Positions 50,452 to 58,920 are shown, counted from the stretch's first letter. The stretch is DNA of 59,079 nt from Streptomyces sp. CB02980 (GCF_014451325.2 NZ_JACSCH020000009.1:280186-339264); one strand, 5' to 3'. Numbers and translations: made by a program. The notes: generated from the sequence alone by a model not told the origin.

Positions 50452-50655
50452 ATGTCGGCCCACACGTCCACCCGCGTCCGGCCCGAGGCGACCGGTGTCG
50501 ACACCCGGCTGCCCTGGTGGGCCCTCGCCCTCCCGGCGGCCGCCTTCGTCGCCCTTCTGATGCTGATGACCGGGCCCGGTGAGGCCCACGCGGCGGTCGG
50601 CGACCCGGGGGTCGGAGGGTTCCTGGAGCGGATCCAGCAAACGCTCTCTCTCTGA
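50452..50655 (+). CDS. Small membrane or secreted protein
   Basis: A 67-residue protein with a polar N-terminus, one hydrophobic segment (about 19-41) and the sequence GPGEAHAAVGDPGVGG, whose AHA could be a signal peptidase I site. It is therefore either a single-pass membrane protein or a short secreted peptide of about 20 residues. The perfect CGGAGG at 50441-50446 supports ATG 50452. No known family. The phosphohistidine phosphatase gene follows 35 bases later on the same strand. Confidence 0.7.
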   Translation: MSAHTSTRVRPEATGVDTRLPWWALALPAAAFVALLMLMTGPGEAHAAVGDPGVGGFLERIQQTLSL

Positions 50656-50690
50656 GTCGGCGCGAGCCGATTCGTGCGAAGCTGAGGACC

Positions 50691-51209
50691 ATGAGCGTCG
50701 ACACACCCCGCAGGATCGTGCTGCTCCGACACGCTAAGGCGGACTGGAACCAGGAGTCCGACCACGAGCGCCCCCTCGCCGAGCGAGGCCGCGCGGACGC
50801 CCCCGTCGCCGGCCGCCGGCTCGCCGAGACCGGCATCGCCTTCGACCTGGCCCTCTGCTCCACCGCCACCAGGACCCGTGAGACCTGGAAGCTGGCCGTG
50901 CAGGCCCTCCCCGAGCGCCCGAAGACCGTCTACGAGGACCGGCTGTACGAGGCCTCGCTCGGCGAGCTCATCGCCCTGCTCAACGAGACCTCGGAGGACG
51001 TGTCCGACCTCCTGGTCATCGGCCACAACCCCGGGATGCACGCCCTCGCCGACGCCCTCGCGGGCGAGTCCGAGGGCGACGTGCTGCCCCGGTTGAACCG
51101 CAGCGGCTTCCCGACCTCCGCCTTCGCCGTCCTCACCTTCAACGGCTCGTGGAAGTCCCTGGAACACGGCGCCGGACGGCTCGTCGACTTCTGGACCCCG
51201 CACGCCTGA
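50691..51209 (+). CDS. SixA-like histidine phosphatase family protein
   Basis: A 172-residue protein of the phosphoglycerate-mutase-like (histidine phosphatase) superfamily. It has the RHG-type motif LLRHAKADW (R13, H14 nucleophile), R61 in STATRTRET and the second His in IGHNPGM (H112). The short length and the RHA variant match SixA, which dephosphorylates phosphohistidine in signalling proteins. The target here is unknown. A 16-bp-stem terminator separates it from serB. Confidence 0.9.
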   Translation: MSVDTPRRIVLLRHAKADWNQESDHERPLAERGRADAPVAGRRLAETGIAFDLALCSTATRTRETWKLAVQALPERPKTVYEDRLYEASLGELIALLNETSEDVSDLLVIGHNPGMHALADALAGESEGDVLPRLNRSGFPTSAFAVLTFNGSWKSLEHGAGRLVDFWTPHA

Positions 51210-51248
51210 CCGGCACGCCGACCGGCACAGCCGAACGGCAGGCCCGAC

Positions 51249-51298
51249 CCGTACGCCTCAGCGGAGTCCGTACGCCTCGGCCGCATCCCGTACGCCTC
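51249..51298. repeat. Three copies of CCGTACGCCTC with 19-20-base period
   Basis: Exact copies lie at 51249-51259, 51268-51278 and 51288-51298. They are followed by short GCCGTA/GCCGTT runs up to 51349, all between the phosphatase stop and the terminator hairpin. No gene is present; it looks like a small, recently expanded intergenic repeat. Confidence 0.75.
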
Positions 51299-51352
51299 AG
51301 CCGCATGCCTGCGCCGTAGCCGTAGCCGATGCCGTTGCCGTTGCCGTACGCA

Positions 51353-51388
51353 GGAGGGCCCGGCCGTCACTCGACGGCCGGGCCCTCC
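51353..51388. terminator. Bidirectional terminator between sixA-like gene and serB
   Basis: A perfect 16-bp stem (left arm GGAGGGCCCGGCCGTC) with an ACTC loop lies between the convergent stop codons. Confidence 0.9.
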
Positions 51389-51410
51389 CCCGTACGGGTG
51401 CACATGCGGC

Positions 51411-52628
51411 TCAGTGCAGCAGGTCTTCCTCGCCGCCGTCCGCGGCCTCGACCTCTTCGCGCGTGATCCCCAGCAGGTACAGCACGGTGTCCAGGAACGG
51501 CACGTTCACCGCCGTGTGCGCGGCCTCGCGCACCACCGGCTTCGCGTTGAACGCCACGCCGAGACCGGCCGCGTTCAGCATGTCCAGGTCGTTCGCCCCG
51601 TCGCCGATCGCCACGGTCTGCGCCAGCGGTACCCCCGCCTCGGCCGCGAAGCGGCGCAGTAGCCGCGCCTTGCCCGCCCGGTCCACGATCTCGCCGGTCA
51701 CCCGCCCGGTCAGCTTGCCGTCCACGATCTCCAGGGTGTTGGCCGAGGCGAAGTCGAGCCCGAGCCGCTCCTTGAGATCGTCCGTGACCTGCGTGAACCC
51801 GCCCGAGACGACACCCACCTGGTAGCCGAGCCGCTTGAGCGTACGGATCAGGGTCCGGGCCCCGGGCGTCATCCGCACCTCGGCACGGACCTTGTCGACC
51901 ACCGAGGCGTCGAGCCCGGCGAGCAGCTCCACGCGCGCGTGCAGCGACTGCTCGAAGTCCAGCTCCCCGCGCATCGCCGCGGCCGTCACCTCGGCGACCT
52001 TGTCCTCGCACCCGGCGTGCGCCGCGAAGAGCTCGATCACCTCGTCCTGGATCAGCGTCGAGTCGACGTCCATGACGACGAGCCGCTGGGCCCGCCGGTG
52101 CAGCCCGGCGGAGACCACGGCCACATCGACCCCGATGGAGTGGGCCTGGGTGGCGAGGGAGGTCCGCAGCGGCTCGGTCTCACAGCCGGAGACCGCGAAC
52201 TCGACGGCCGTGACCGGGTACTTCGCCAGCCGGAAGACACGGTCGATATTGCCGCCGGCCTCCGCGATCCTGGCCGCTATGGCCGCCGTCTGCTCCGCCG
52301 TCAGCGGGTTGCCCAGCACGGTGACGTGCGAGCGCCCCTCACCGCGGGGACGGTTGTCGCCCGTACCCGAGATGATCTCGGCCTGGAGTTTCAGCGACTC
52401 GGCCCAGCTGTGCACGGTCGCGCGGAGCTCGCCCTGCGAGGCGACGGTCGGCTCGGTGACGAGCGCGCACAGGACGAGGCGGCCGCGGGAGACGACCTGC
52501 TCGATGTCCACGACGTCGACGGAGTAGGCGGCGAGGGTGTCGAAGAGTCCCGCGGTGATCCCGGGACGGTCCTTCCCGAAGATCTTGACGAGAAGGGTGG
52601 GGACGTCTGAGGTCTGCGATGCGCTCAT
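51411..52628 (-). CDS. serB: Phosphoserine phosphatase SerB with N-terminal ACT domains
   Basis: A 405-residue enzyme for the last step of serine synthesis. The N-terminal half holds two ACT-like regulatory domains (LLVKIFGKDRPGITAGLFDTLA from about residue 10, and SHVTVLGNPLTAEQTAAIA from about 110). The C-terminal HAD phosphatase has the nucleophile motif DVDSTLIQDEVIE (about 186-198), SGGFTQV and the metal motif GDGANDLDML. This is the long actinobacterial SerB form, whose ACT domains bind serine. ATG 52628 is the start used by homologues; a longer frame adds 11 unlikely residues. Confidence 0.95.
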   Translation of the reverse strand: MSASQTSDVPTLLVKIFGKDRPGITAGLFDTLAAYSVDVVDIEQVVSRGRLVLCALVTEPTVASQGELRATVHSWAESLKLQAEIISGTGDNRPRGEGRSHVTVLGNPLTAEQTAAIAARIAEAGGNIDRVFRLAKYPVTAVEFAVSGCETEPLRTSLATQAHSIGVDVAVVSAGLHRRAQRLVVMDVDSTLIQDEVIELFAAHAGCEDKVAEVTAAAMRGELDFEQSLHARVELLAGLDASVVDKVRAEVRMTPGARTLIRTLKRLGYQVGVVSGGFTQVTDDLKERLGLDFASANTLEIVDGKLTGRVTGEIVDRAGKARLLRRFAAEAGVPLAQTVAIGDGANDLDMLNAAGLGVAFNAKPVVREAAHTAVNVPFLDTVLYLLGITREEVEAADGGEEDLLH

Positions 52629-52849
52629 GGTGCTTCCACCGTATCGGGCACCGCGTGCCACCCGACCCCCCGTCCCGCCCAGCGGACACCCGAGTGGGCG
52701 CGCCCTTGATCCCGGGAGCGTCCTCGGAGAGCCTGCGCCGGGTCTTCACGCGGCCCGACTTTCGGAGAGGGGACCGGGCCTGAAATAGTTCCCCAGGATG
52801 ATTCGCATCCCTGGACTCCCCGCGACGGGGGTACATCGGGGGACAAGTA

Positions 52850-55444
52850 GTGGGGCATGGAGTGCCAGAACTCGTACTGGAATTGAACGGAAGGACCTGG
52901 ACGCTCGATTCGTCCAGGTCGTACACCCTGGGCCGCGACCCGCAGGGTGACCTGGTCATCGACGACGCCAGGGTCTCGTGGCGCCACGCCACCATCAGCT
53001 GGGGCGGCCGGAGTTGGGTCATCGAGGACCACGGCTCGACCAACGGCACGTTCCTGCAGGGGCAGCGGATCCACCAGGTGGAGATCGGCCCCGGCTCGGC
53101 CGTCCACCTCGGCAACGCCACCGACGGCCCGCGGCTGAATCTCGCCGCCGCCGGCGCCCCGGCCCACCAGCAGGCCCCGGCGGCCCACCAGCAGCCGGCC
53201 GCAGCCCAGGCGCCGGCCCATCAGGTCCCCGCCCACCAGGCCGCGGAGCAGGCCGCCCAGGCCGAGTGGATCACGCACCAGGCCCCGCCGCAGCAGGGTC
53301 AGCAGCAGGTCCCACAGCAGAACTGGCAGCAGCAGGGCCCGCCGCCCGTGCACCCGCAGGCCGCTCGGCAGCAGGTCCCGCACCAGCAGGGACACGGCGG
53401 ACCCGGCGCCGCCGGGGCGTCGGCGGCCTACGCCGACCGCAGCCCCACCACGTTCCACCAGCTGGCCCTCGGCCACGTCATGCGCATCGGCCGTGCCCTC
53501 GAGAACGAACTGGTCGTCTCCGACCTCCAGGTCTCGCGGCACCATGCCGAGTTCCACGCGACGCCCGACGGACGCTTCGAGATCCGCGACCTCGGCTCGC
53601 ACAACGGCACGTACGTCAACGGTCAGCCGATCACCAAGGGCGGCTCCGCCCTCCTCGGCCCCCAGGACATCGTCGGCGTCGGCCACTCGACCTTCCGGCT
53701 CGTCGGCGGCCAGCTCGAGGAGTTCGTCGACACCGGTTCCGTCTCCTTCTCGGCCCGCCACCTCACGGTAACGGTCGACGGCGGCAAGCAGATCCTCAGG
53801 GACGTCTCCTTCGGCGTCCCGGAGAAGTCGCTGATCGGTGTCATCGGTCCGTCCGGTTCCGGAAAGTCCACGCTGCTCAAGGCGCTGACCGGCTACCGCC
53901 CGGCCAACGAGGGCGACGTCCTCTACGACAACCGAAGCCTCTACAAGCAGTTCGCCGAGCTGCGCCAGCGCATCGGTCTGGTCCCGCAGGACGACATCCT
54001 GCACAAGGAGCTGACCGTCCAGAAGGCGCTGCGCTACGCCGCCAAGCTCCGCTTCCCCGGCGACACCGCCGAGTCCGAGCGCGAGGCCCGCATCGGCGAG
54101 GTGCTGCGCGAGCTCAAGCTCGACATCCACAAGGAGAAGAAGGTCACCTCCCTCTCCGGTGGTCAGCGCAAGCGCGTGTCGGTCGCCCTCGAGCTCCTCA
54201 CCAAGCCGTCGCTGATCTTCCTGGACGAGCCGACCTCCGGCCTCGACCCGGGCATGGACCGCGATGTCATGCAGCTGCTCCGCGGCCTCGCCGACGACGG
54301 CCGCACGGTCCTCGTCGTCACCCACTCGGTGGCCGAGCTCGGCCTGTGCGACAAGCTGCTCGTCATGGCCCCCGGTGGTTCGGTGGCGTACTTCGGCCCG
54401 CCGGACGAGGCGCTGAACTTCTTCGGCTACTCCACCTGGGCCGACGTCTTCTCCGCCTTCGAGAACTACCGCGACTACGACTGGGCGGGCCGCTGGAAGG
54501 GCTCGCAGCACTACCAGCTGTACGCCGCGGACATCGACGCCGTCGCCGCGCAGCCCGTCCAGATGCCGCAGCAGGCGATGTCCAGGCCGCCGAAGCCGCA
54601 GGGCTGGGGCTCCCAGCTGTGGACGCTGATCCGGCGCTACGTCTCCGTCATCGCCTCCGACAAGGGCTTCCTGGGCCTGATGGTCATCCTGCCCGCCGTC
54701 CTCGGCGCGGTCTCGGTGGTCATCCCGGCCGACTTCGGCCTCGGCTCGCCGAAGCCGCCGTCCCGCTTCAACGGCGACGCCGGCACGATCATGCTGATCC
54801 TCGCGGTCGGCATGTGCTTCAGCGGCGCCGCCAACTCCGTACGAGAGCTGATCAAGGAACGGGTGATCTACGAACGGGAGCGGGCCACCGGCCTGTCCCG
54901 CTCGGCGTACCTGATGTCCAAGGTCATCGTGCTCGGTCTGATCACGGCCTTCCAGGGCGTCATCATCTGCGGCATCGGCTTCTCGACCCGCGAGCTGCCC
55001 GCCGAGGGCCTGTTCATGCCGCCGGCCGCCGAGCTGTGCATCCAGGTGATCGCCCTCGGCCTCACCTCGATGATGTTCGGCCTGGTCATCTCCGCCCTGG
55101 TGAAGACCGCCGAGAAGACCATGCCGCTGCTGGTCATGTTCGCGATCATCCAGGTCGTCTTCACCGGCATCCTCTTCCAGGTGTACAGCTCGCCCGGCCT
55201 GGAGCAGTTCGCCTGGCTCATGCCCTCCCGCTGGGGCATCGCCGGCGCCGGCACCACCCTCGACCTCGGCCGCCTCATGCCGCCGTGGGACCCGAAGAAC
55301 CCCACCGACACCGACCCGCTCTGGGAGCACACGGTCGGCCAGTGGAGCCTCGACCTCGGCATCCAGCTGTTCATGGCGGCCGTCTGCTGCGTCGCCGTGG
55401 CGCGACTGCTGCGCCGCCACGAGCCCGAGGTCATGCGCAAGTGA
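52850..55444 (+). CDS. FHA-domain ABC transporter (fused ATPase and permease)
   Basis: An 864-residue fusion. FHA1 at about 15-95 (GRDPQGDLVI, SWRHATI, STNGTF), a Gln/Pro/His/Ala-rich linker (103-190), FHA2 at 205-290 (GRALENELVV, SRHHAEF, SHNGTYVNG). The ABC cassette has GPSGSGKST (333-341), LSGGQRKR and FLDEPTSGLD; a permease domain with six helices (about 590-860) follows. The layout equals mycobacterial Rv1747, whose FHA domains read phosphothreonine marks from Ser/Thr kinases. Export substrate unknown, possibly a cell-wall component. GTG 52850 (GGGGGA upstream) or GTG 52862 could start it. Confidence 0.93.
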   Translation: MGHGVPELVLELNGRTWTLDSSRSYTLGRDPQGDLVIDDARVSWRHATISWGGRSWVIEDHGSTNGTFLQGQRIHQVEIGPGSAVHLGNATDGPRLNLAAAGAPAHQQAPAAHQQPAAAQAPAHQVPAHQAAEQAAQAEWITHQAPPQQGQQQVPQQNWQQQGPPPVHPQAARQQVPHQQGHGGPGAAGASAAYADRSPTTFHQLALGHVMRIGRALENELVVSDLQVSRHHAEFHATPDGRFEIRDLGSHNGTYVNGQPITKGGSALLGPQDIVGVGHSTFRLVGGQLEEFVDTGSVSFSARHLTVTVDGGKQILRDVSFGVPEKSLIGVIGPSGSGKSTLLKALTGYRPANEGDVLYDNRSLYKQFAELRQRIGLVPQDDILHKELTVQKALRYAAKLRFPGDTAESEREARIGEVLRELKLDIHKEKKVTSLSGGQRKRVSVALELLTKPSLIFLDEPTSGLDPGMDRDVMQLLRGLADDGRTVLVVTHSVAELGLCDKLLVMAPGGSVAYFGPPDEALNFFGYSTWADVFSAFENYRDYDWAGRWKGSQHYQLYAADIDAVAAQPVQMPQQAMSRPPKPQGWGSQLWTLIRRYVSVIASDKGFLGLMVILPAVLGAVSVVIPADFGLGSPKPPSRFNGDAGTIMLILAVGMCFSGAANSVRELIKERVIYERERATGLSRSAYLMSKVIVLGLITAFQGVIICGIGFSTRELPAEGLFMPPAAELCIQVIALGLTSMMFGLVISALVKTAEKTMPLLVMFAIIQVVFTGILFQVYSSPGLEQFAWLMPSRWGIAGAGTTLDLGRLMPPWDPKNPTDTDPLWEHTVGQWSLDLGIQLFMAAVCCVAVARLLRRHEPEVMRK

Positions 55445-55462
55445 TCGACTGAACGACCGGTA

Positions 55463-55508
55463 CGCCGAAGGGCGGCACCCCCAGTGCGGGGGGTGCCGCC
55501 CTTCGGCG
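55463..55508. terminator. Bidirectional terminator between FHA-ABC and SLT genes
   Basis: A 20-bp stem (left arm CGCCGAAGGGCGGCACCCCC) with a six-base loop stands between the convergent stops. Confidence 0.9.
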
Positions 55509-55530
55509 TGCGACAGCGGACCGAGTGCGA

Positions 55531-56313
55531 TCAGTACGCGCTGTTGACGTTGTCGATCGAGCCGTAGCGGTCGGCCGCGTAGTTGGCGGCGGCGACGAGG
55601 TTGGCGACCGGGTCGTACTGATCGAACTTGGTGCCCGCGATGTGGTACGCCTTGAAGGTCGGGTAGATGACCTGCAGCAGGCCCTTCGACGGGACACCGT
55701 TGATGGCGTTGATGTCCCAGTTGTTGATGGCCCGCGGGTTGCCGCTGGACTCACGCATGATGTTCTTGTGCAGGCCGTTGTACGTGCCCGGGATGTTGTG
55801 CTTGTCCATGATGAACAGCGCCTCGCGGATCCAGCCGTCGAGGTTGTTCGCGAAGACGGGGGTACGGGCGACGGAACGGCTCGCGGCCGCCTTCGCCGCG
55901 GCACGCTTCTTCGCGTCGGCCTTCGCCTTCGCCGCGGCCTTCGCCTTGGCGTCCGCCTTCGCCTTCGCGGCGGCCTTGGCCTGCGCGTCGGCCTTCGCCT
56001 TGGCCGCGGCGGCGGCCTTCGCCTGGGCGTCGGCCTTGGCCTTCGCCGCGGCCTCCTGCTTGGCCTTGAGGCCGACGGTGGTGTGCTGCTCGGTCACGCT
56101 GGCGGCCAGGGCCTTCGCCTGCGGGCTGCTCGCGTTGTACGACCAGGCCACCTGCTGCGTACCGGAGAGAGCCTGGGGCTCGGTCTCGGTGGAGCCGTTG
56201 CCGGGTACGAGGGAGAGGGTGAGCGCCGCGGCGCCCAGAGCGGCGACGCCGGCGATCGTGGCCTTGTGGGTCTTCTTCAGACCACGACTGTGGCCAGGGG
56301 TGTTCGCAGACAT
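55531..56313 (-). CDS. Secreted SLT-domain lytic transglycosylase with Ala/Lys repeats
   Basis: A 260-residue protein with an N-terminal signal/anchor helix (about 18-36), a spacer, and a highly charged helical segment (about 83-145) built of KAKADAQAKAAA-like repeats. A C-terminal transglycosylase SLT domain (about 155-260) carries the catalytic Glu E188 in IMRESSGNP and the GLLQVIYPTF segment. It probably cleaves peptidoglycan glycan strands; the Lys/Ala rod may bind wall polymers or act as a spacer. The coding repeats are GC-rich, imperfect and about 30-36 bases long. Confidence 0.9.
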   Translation of the reverse strand: MSANTPGHSRGLKKTHKATIAGVAALGAAALTLSLVPGNGSTETEPQALSGTQQVAWSYNASSPQAKALAASVTEQHTTVGLKAKQEAAAKAKADAQAKAAAAAKAKADAQAKAAAKAKADAKAKAAAKAKADAKKRAAAKAAASRSVARTPVFANNLDGWIREALFIMDKHNIPGTYNGLHKNIMRESSGNPRAINNWDINAINGVPSKGLLQVIYPTFKAYHIAGTKFDQYDPVANLVAAANYAADRYGSIDNVNSAY

Positions 56314-56517
56314 AACGGACTACCTCTTCGAATCGCTGGGGGGTCGCTCCACCGGGGCGGTGTCTCGCCAACTCGGCGGCGACGGGGGCAATTCTTAGCG
56401 GCCGCAAAATGCCCTGGCAAAGGTGTGACGTACGATCCCGGGTAGTGGATCAGGGGCCCGTGCACGGGCCACAGAAGCGCCCTTATGTCGGGCTCACCCC
56501 ACCCTGACTGCCCTTCG

Positions 56518-56537
56518 GAAGTCCACTAGGGGACTTC
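56518..56537. promoter_or_regulatory. Inverted repeat resembling a NarL/DevR-type box
   Basis: GAAGTCC (56518-56524) and GGACTTC (56531-56537) flank six bases (ACTAGG). The GGGACTT/AAGTCC half-site resembles boxes bound by DevR-type response regulators, and a regulator of that class is encoded downstream. Autoregulation is inference. Confidence 0.5.
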
Positions 56538-56601
56538 GTAAGTGACCTGGGTCCTATGCGCGGGCTCACATCGGGCACGTAACGAACTCACCAGGCGTTG
56601 C

Positions 56602-56616
56602 GTGCGCAATGCGCAC
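56602..56616. promoter_or_regulatory. Palindrome GTGCGCA-A-TGCGCAC
   Basis: Perfect 7-base arms around one base, 125 bases upstream of the histidine kinase start. Size and symmetry suit a dimeric repressor site. The binding protein is unknown. Confidence 0.5.
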
Positions 56617-56741
56617 AGTGATTCCCCTCCTCCTGAAGGGGGACAGGGCCCTCCGGGCACTACGACCTAGGTCCCCGGTCCCCCTCCTTCGCGGTCTCCG
56701 GACGGATACGGACCGTCACGGCCCGCCGGTACGGTGAACAC

Positions 56742-57887
56742 ATGAGCCATCGACCGAGCTCCGGCCTGGCCGCCGTGAGCACCGCCCTCCTGGCCATGAG
56801 CCGCCGTCTGGAGGTCCGCGACGTCCTCAAGACGATCGTCGCCTCCGCCCGCGAGCTGCTCGACGCCGAGTACGCGGCCCTGGGCGTCCCCGACGACCAC
56901 GGGGGCTTCGCCCAGTTCGTGGTCGACGGCGTCAGCGACGAACAGTGGAAGGCGATCGGCCCGCTGCCCCGACAGCACGGCATCCTCGCCGCGATGCTCC
57001 ACAAGGCCGAGCCCGAGCGGCTCGCCGACGTCCGTGAGGACCCCCGCTTCGAGGGCTGGCCCGCCGCCCACCCCGAGATGTCCGACTTCCTCGGCCTCCC
57101 CGTCAGGGACGGCGACGAGATCCTCGGCGCCCTCTTCCTCGCCAACAAGCGCTGCCCCAAGGAGGACGGCGGCTGCGGCTTCACCGCCGAGGACGAGGAA
57201 CTCCTCTCGATCCTGGCCCAGCACGCGGCCATCGCCCTCACCAACGCCCGTCTGTACGAGCGCAGCCGCGAGCTCACCATCGCCGAGGAGCGCTCCCGCC
57301 TCGCCCACGAGCTGCACGACGCCGTCAGTCAGAAGCTCTTCTCGCTCCGGCTGACCGCCCAGGCCGCCGCCGCGCTCGTCGACCGCGACCCCGCCCGCGC
57401 CAAGGGGGAGCTCCAGCAGGTCGCCCTGCTCGCCGCCGAGGCCGCCGACGAGCTGCGCGCCGCCGTCGTCGAGCTCCGCCCCGCCGCCCTCGACGAGGAC
57501 GGCCTCGTCCACACCCTCCGTACCCACATCCAGGTCCTGGACCGCGCCCACACCGCCCGGGTCACCTTCGAGAGCCCCGGGACGCGCGCGCTGCCCGCCG
57601 CGCAGGAGGAAGCGGTGCTCCGGGTCGCCCAGGAGGCCCTGCACAACGCCCTGCGGCACTCGGACGCGGGGCTCGTCACCGTCTCCCTCGCCCGTGCGGG
57701 CCAGGGGGCGCGGCTCACCGTCACCGACGACGGCAGGGGCTTCGACCCGCGTACGGTCCGCAGTGCGGGGCGCCACCTCGGCCTGGTCTCCATGCGGGAC
57801 CGGGCGGGCGGTGTCGGCGGATCGCTCACCGTGACATCGGCCCCGGGCGAGGGCACCACGATCGAGATGGAGGTTCCCGGTGGCTGA
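56742..57887 (+). CDS. GAF-domain sensor histidine kinase (HisKA_3 type)
   Basis: A 381-residue soluble kinase: one GAF domain (about 25-172), a dimerisation/phosphoacceptor helix with H192 in LAHELHDAVSQKLF, and a HATPase_c domain (about 280-380; EALHNALRHSDA N-box, DDGRGFDP G1). The fold order matches DevS/DosT-type kinases but with only one GAF domain. Cysteines in CPKEDGGCGF (C138, C145) inside the GAF domain could sense redox state or hold a cofactor. The reading frame overlaps the response regulator by eight bases. Confidence 0.93.
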   Translation: MSHRPSSGLAAVSTALLAMSRRLEVRDVLKTIVASARELLDAEYAALGVPDDHGGFAQFVVDGVSDEQWKAIGPLPRQHGILAAMLHKAEPERLADVREDPRFEGWPAAHPEMSDFLGLPVRDGDEILGALFLANKRCPKEDGGCGFTAEDEELLSILAQHAAIALTNARLYERSRELTIAEERSRLAHELHDAVSQKLFSLRLTAQAAAALVDRDPARAKGELQQVALLAAEAADELRAAVVELRPAALDEDGLVHTLRTHIQVLDRAHTARVTFESPGTRALPAAQEEAVLRVAQEALHNALRHSDAGLVTVSLARAGQGARLTVTDDGRGFDPRTVRSAGRHLGLVSMRDRAGGVGGSLTVTSAPGEGTTIEMEVPGG

Positions 57888-58524
57888 CAAGCAGATCCGT
57901 GTCCTGCTGGTCGACGACCACCAGGTCGTCCGCAGAGGCCTGCGCACCTTTCTGGAGGTGCAGGACGACATAGAGGTGGTGGGGGAGGCCTCCGACGGCG
58001 CCGAGGGCGTCGCCAGGGCCGAGGAGCTCCGCCCCGACGTGGTCCTCATGGACGTGAAGATGCCGGGGACGGACGGCATCGAGGCGCTGAAGCGGCTCCG
58101 TGAGCTCGACAACCCCGCGAAGGTCCTCGTCGTCACCAGCTTCACCGAGCAGCGGACGGTGGTCCCCGCGCTCCGCGCCGGCGCCTCCGGATACGTCTAC
58201 AAGGACATCGACCCCGACGCGCTGGCCGGCGCGATCCGCTCCGTCCACGCCGGGCACATCCTGCTGCAGCCCGAGGTCGCGGGCGCGCTGCTCAGCCAGG
58301 ACGACTCCCACGGGGGTACGGGACGCGGCTCGACCCTCACGGAGCGGGAGCGCGAGGTCCTCGGCCTGATCGCGGACGGCCGGTCCAACCGCGAGATCGC
58401 CCGCGCGCTCGTCCTCTCCGAGAAGACGGTCAAGACGCACGTCTCGAACATCCTGATGAAGCTCGACCTCTCGGACCGCACCCAGGCGGCCCTCTGGGCG
58501 GTCCGCCACGGCCTCACCGACTGA
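57880..58524 (+). CDS. NarL/LuxR-type response regulator
   Basis: A 214-residue regulator. The receiver domain has acidic residues D12/D13, phosphoacceptor D58 (VVLMDVKMPG) and K109-type lysine in YVYKDI. A C-terminal LuxR helix-turn-helix follows (about 150-205; LTEREREVLGLIADGRSNREIARAL...KTVKTHVSNIL). The GTG start at 57880 overlaps the kinase gene, so the pair is cotranslated and almost certainly cognate. Targets are unknown; the nearby chaplin gene and its own promoter palindromes are candidates. Confidence 0.94.
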   Translation: MADKQIRVLLVDDHQVVRRGLRTFLEVQDDIEVVGEASDGAEGVARAEELRPDVVLMDVKMPGTDGIEALKRLRELDNPAKVLVVTSFTEQRTVVPALRAGASGYVYKDIDPDALAGAIRSVHAGHILLQPEVAGALLSQDDSHGGTGRGSTLTEREREVLGLIADGRSNREIARALVLSEKTVKTHVSNILMKLDLSDRTQAALWAVRHGLTD

Positions 58525-58677
58525 CACGCGCCCCCTGTGCGCCGGGCGCACGACCGTTCTGTCCTTCATACCGTCGTGTGTATGTCCCCCGTTCGGCGCA
58601 ACCTGGCGGGGGATGCCGCGTTCTCCATGGCGTGCTGCGGCTGACCGGCCGCAGCGATGACCAGGAGGATGTACCAA
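58525..58677. other. Leader region of the chaplin gene
   Basis: No gene is seen in these 153 bases. They contain the chaplin ribosome-binding site AGGAGG at 58663-58668. The promoter itself is not identified from sequence. Confidence 0.5.
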
Positions 58678-58920
58678 GTGAAGAACCTCAAGAAGGCCGC
58701 TGCCCTCACCATGGTCGCCGGTGGCATCGTCGCCGCCGGCGCGGGTGTCGCCTCCGCCCACGGCGCCGAGGCCACGGGCAAGGCCGTCGAGTCCCCGGGC
58801 GTCGCGTCCGGCAACCTGGTGCAGGTCCCGGTCCACGTCCCCGTGAACGTCTCCGGCAACACGGTCAACGTGATCGGCCTGCTCAACCCGGCCTTCGGCA
58901 ACCACGCCCTCAACGGCTGA
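58678..58920 (+). CDS. chpE: Chaplin, short cysteine-free type (ChpE-like)
   Basis: An 80-residue secreted hydrophobic protein. A Sec signal peptide (1-27) ends at VASA before HGAEATG, and one chaplin domain follows (about 32-79: SPGVASGNLVQVPVHVPVNVSGNTVNVIGLLNPAFGN). Chaplins assemble into amyloid fibrils that coat aerial hyphae and lower surface tension. The two cysteines of most chaplins are absent, as in ChpE. GTG 58678 sits nine bases after AGGAGG; an ATG at 58669 is too close to that site. Confidence 0.93.
   Translation: MKNLKKAAALTMVAGGIVAAGAGVASAHGAEATGKAVESPGVASGNLVQVPVHVPVNVSGNTVNVIGLLNPAFGNHALNG

Larger units (their letters stand above)
56314..56741. other. 428-bp divergent promoter region, SLT protein and histidine kinase
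   Basis: No gene is seen. The minus-strand half is the leader of the SLT gene, which has no obvious ribosome-binding consensus except GAAGAGGTAG. I looked for a ydaO-type cyclic-di-AMP riboswitch, known before some Streptomyces wall hydrolases, and saw no convincing match. The rest holds several palindromes: GGCCCGTGCACGGGCC (56455-56470), GAAGTCC-N6-GGACTTC (56518-56537) and GTGCGCA-A-TGCGCAC (56602-56616), plus GACCTAGGTC near 56665. Confidence 0.55.

Noticed and set aside
56314..56460. Possible ydaO (cyclic-di-AMP) riboswitch in the leader of the SLT transglycosylase gene
   Set aside because: Such switches precede some Streptomyces wall hydrolases, but I could not find the conserved core sequence blocks in the leader. 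A covariance-model search with a significant hit would overturn this.
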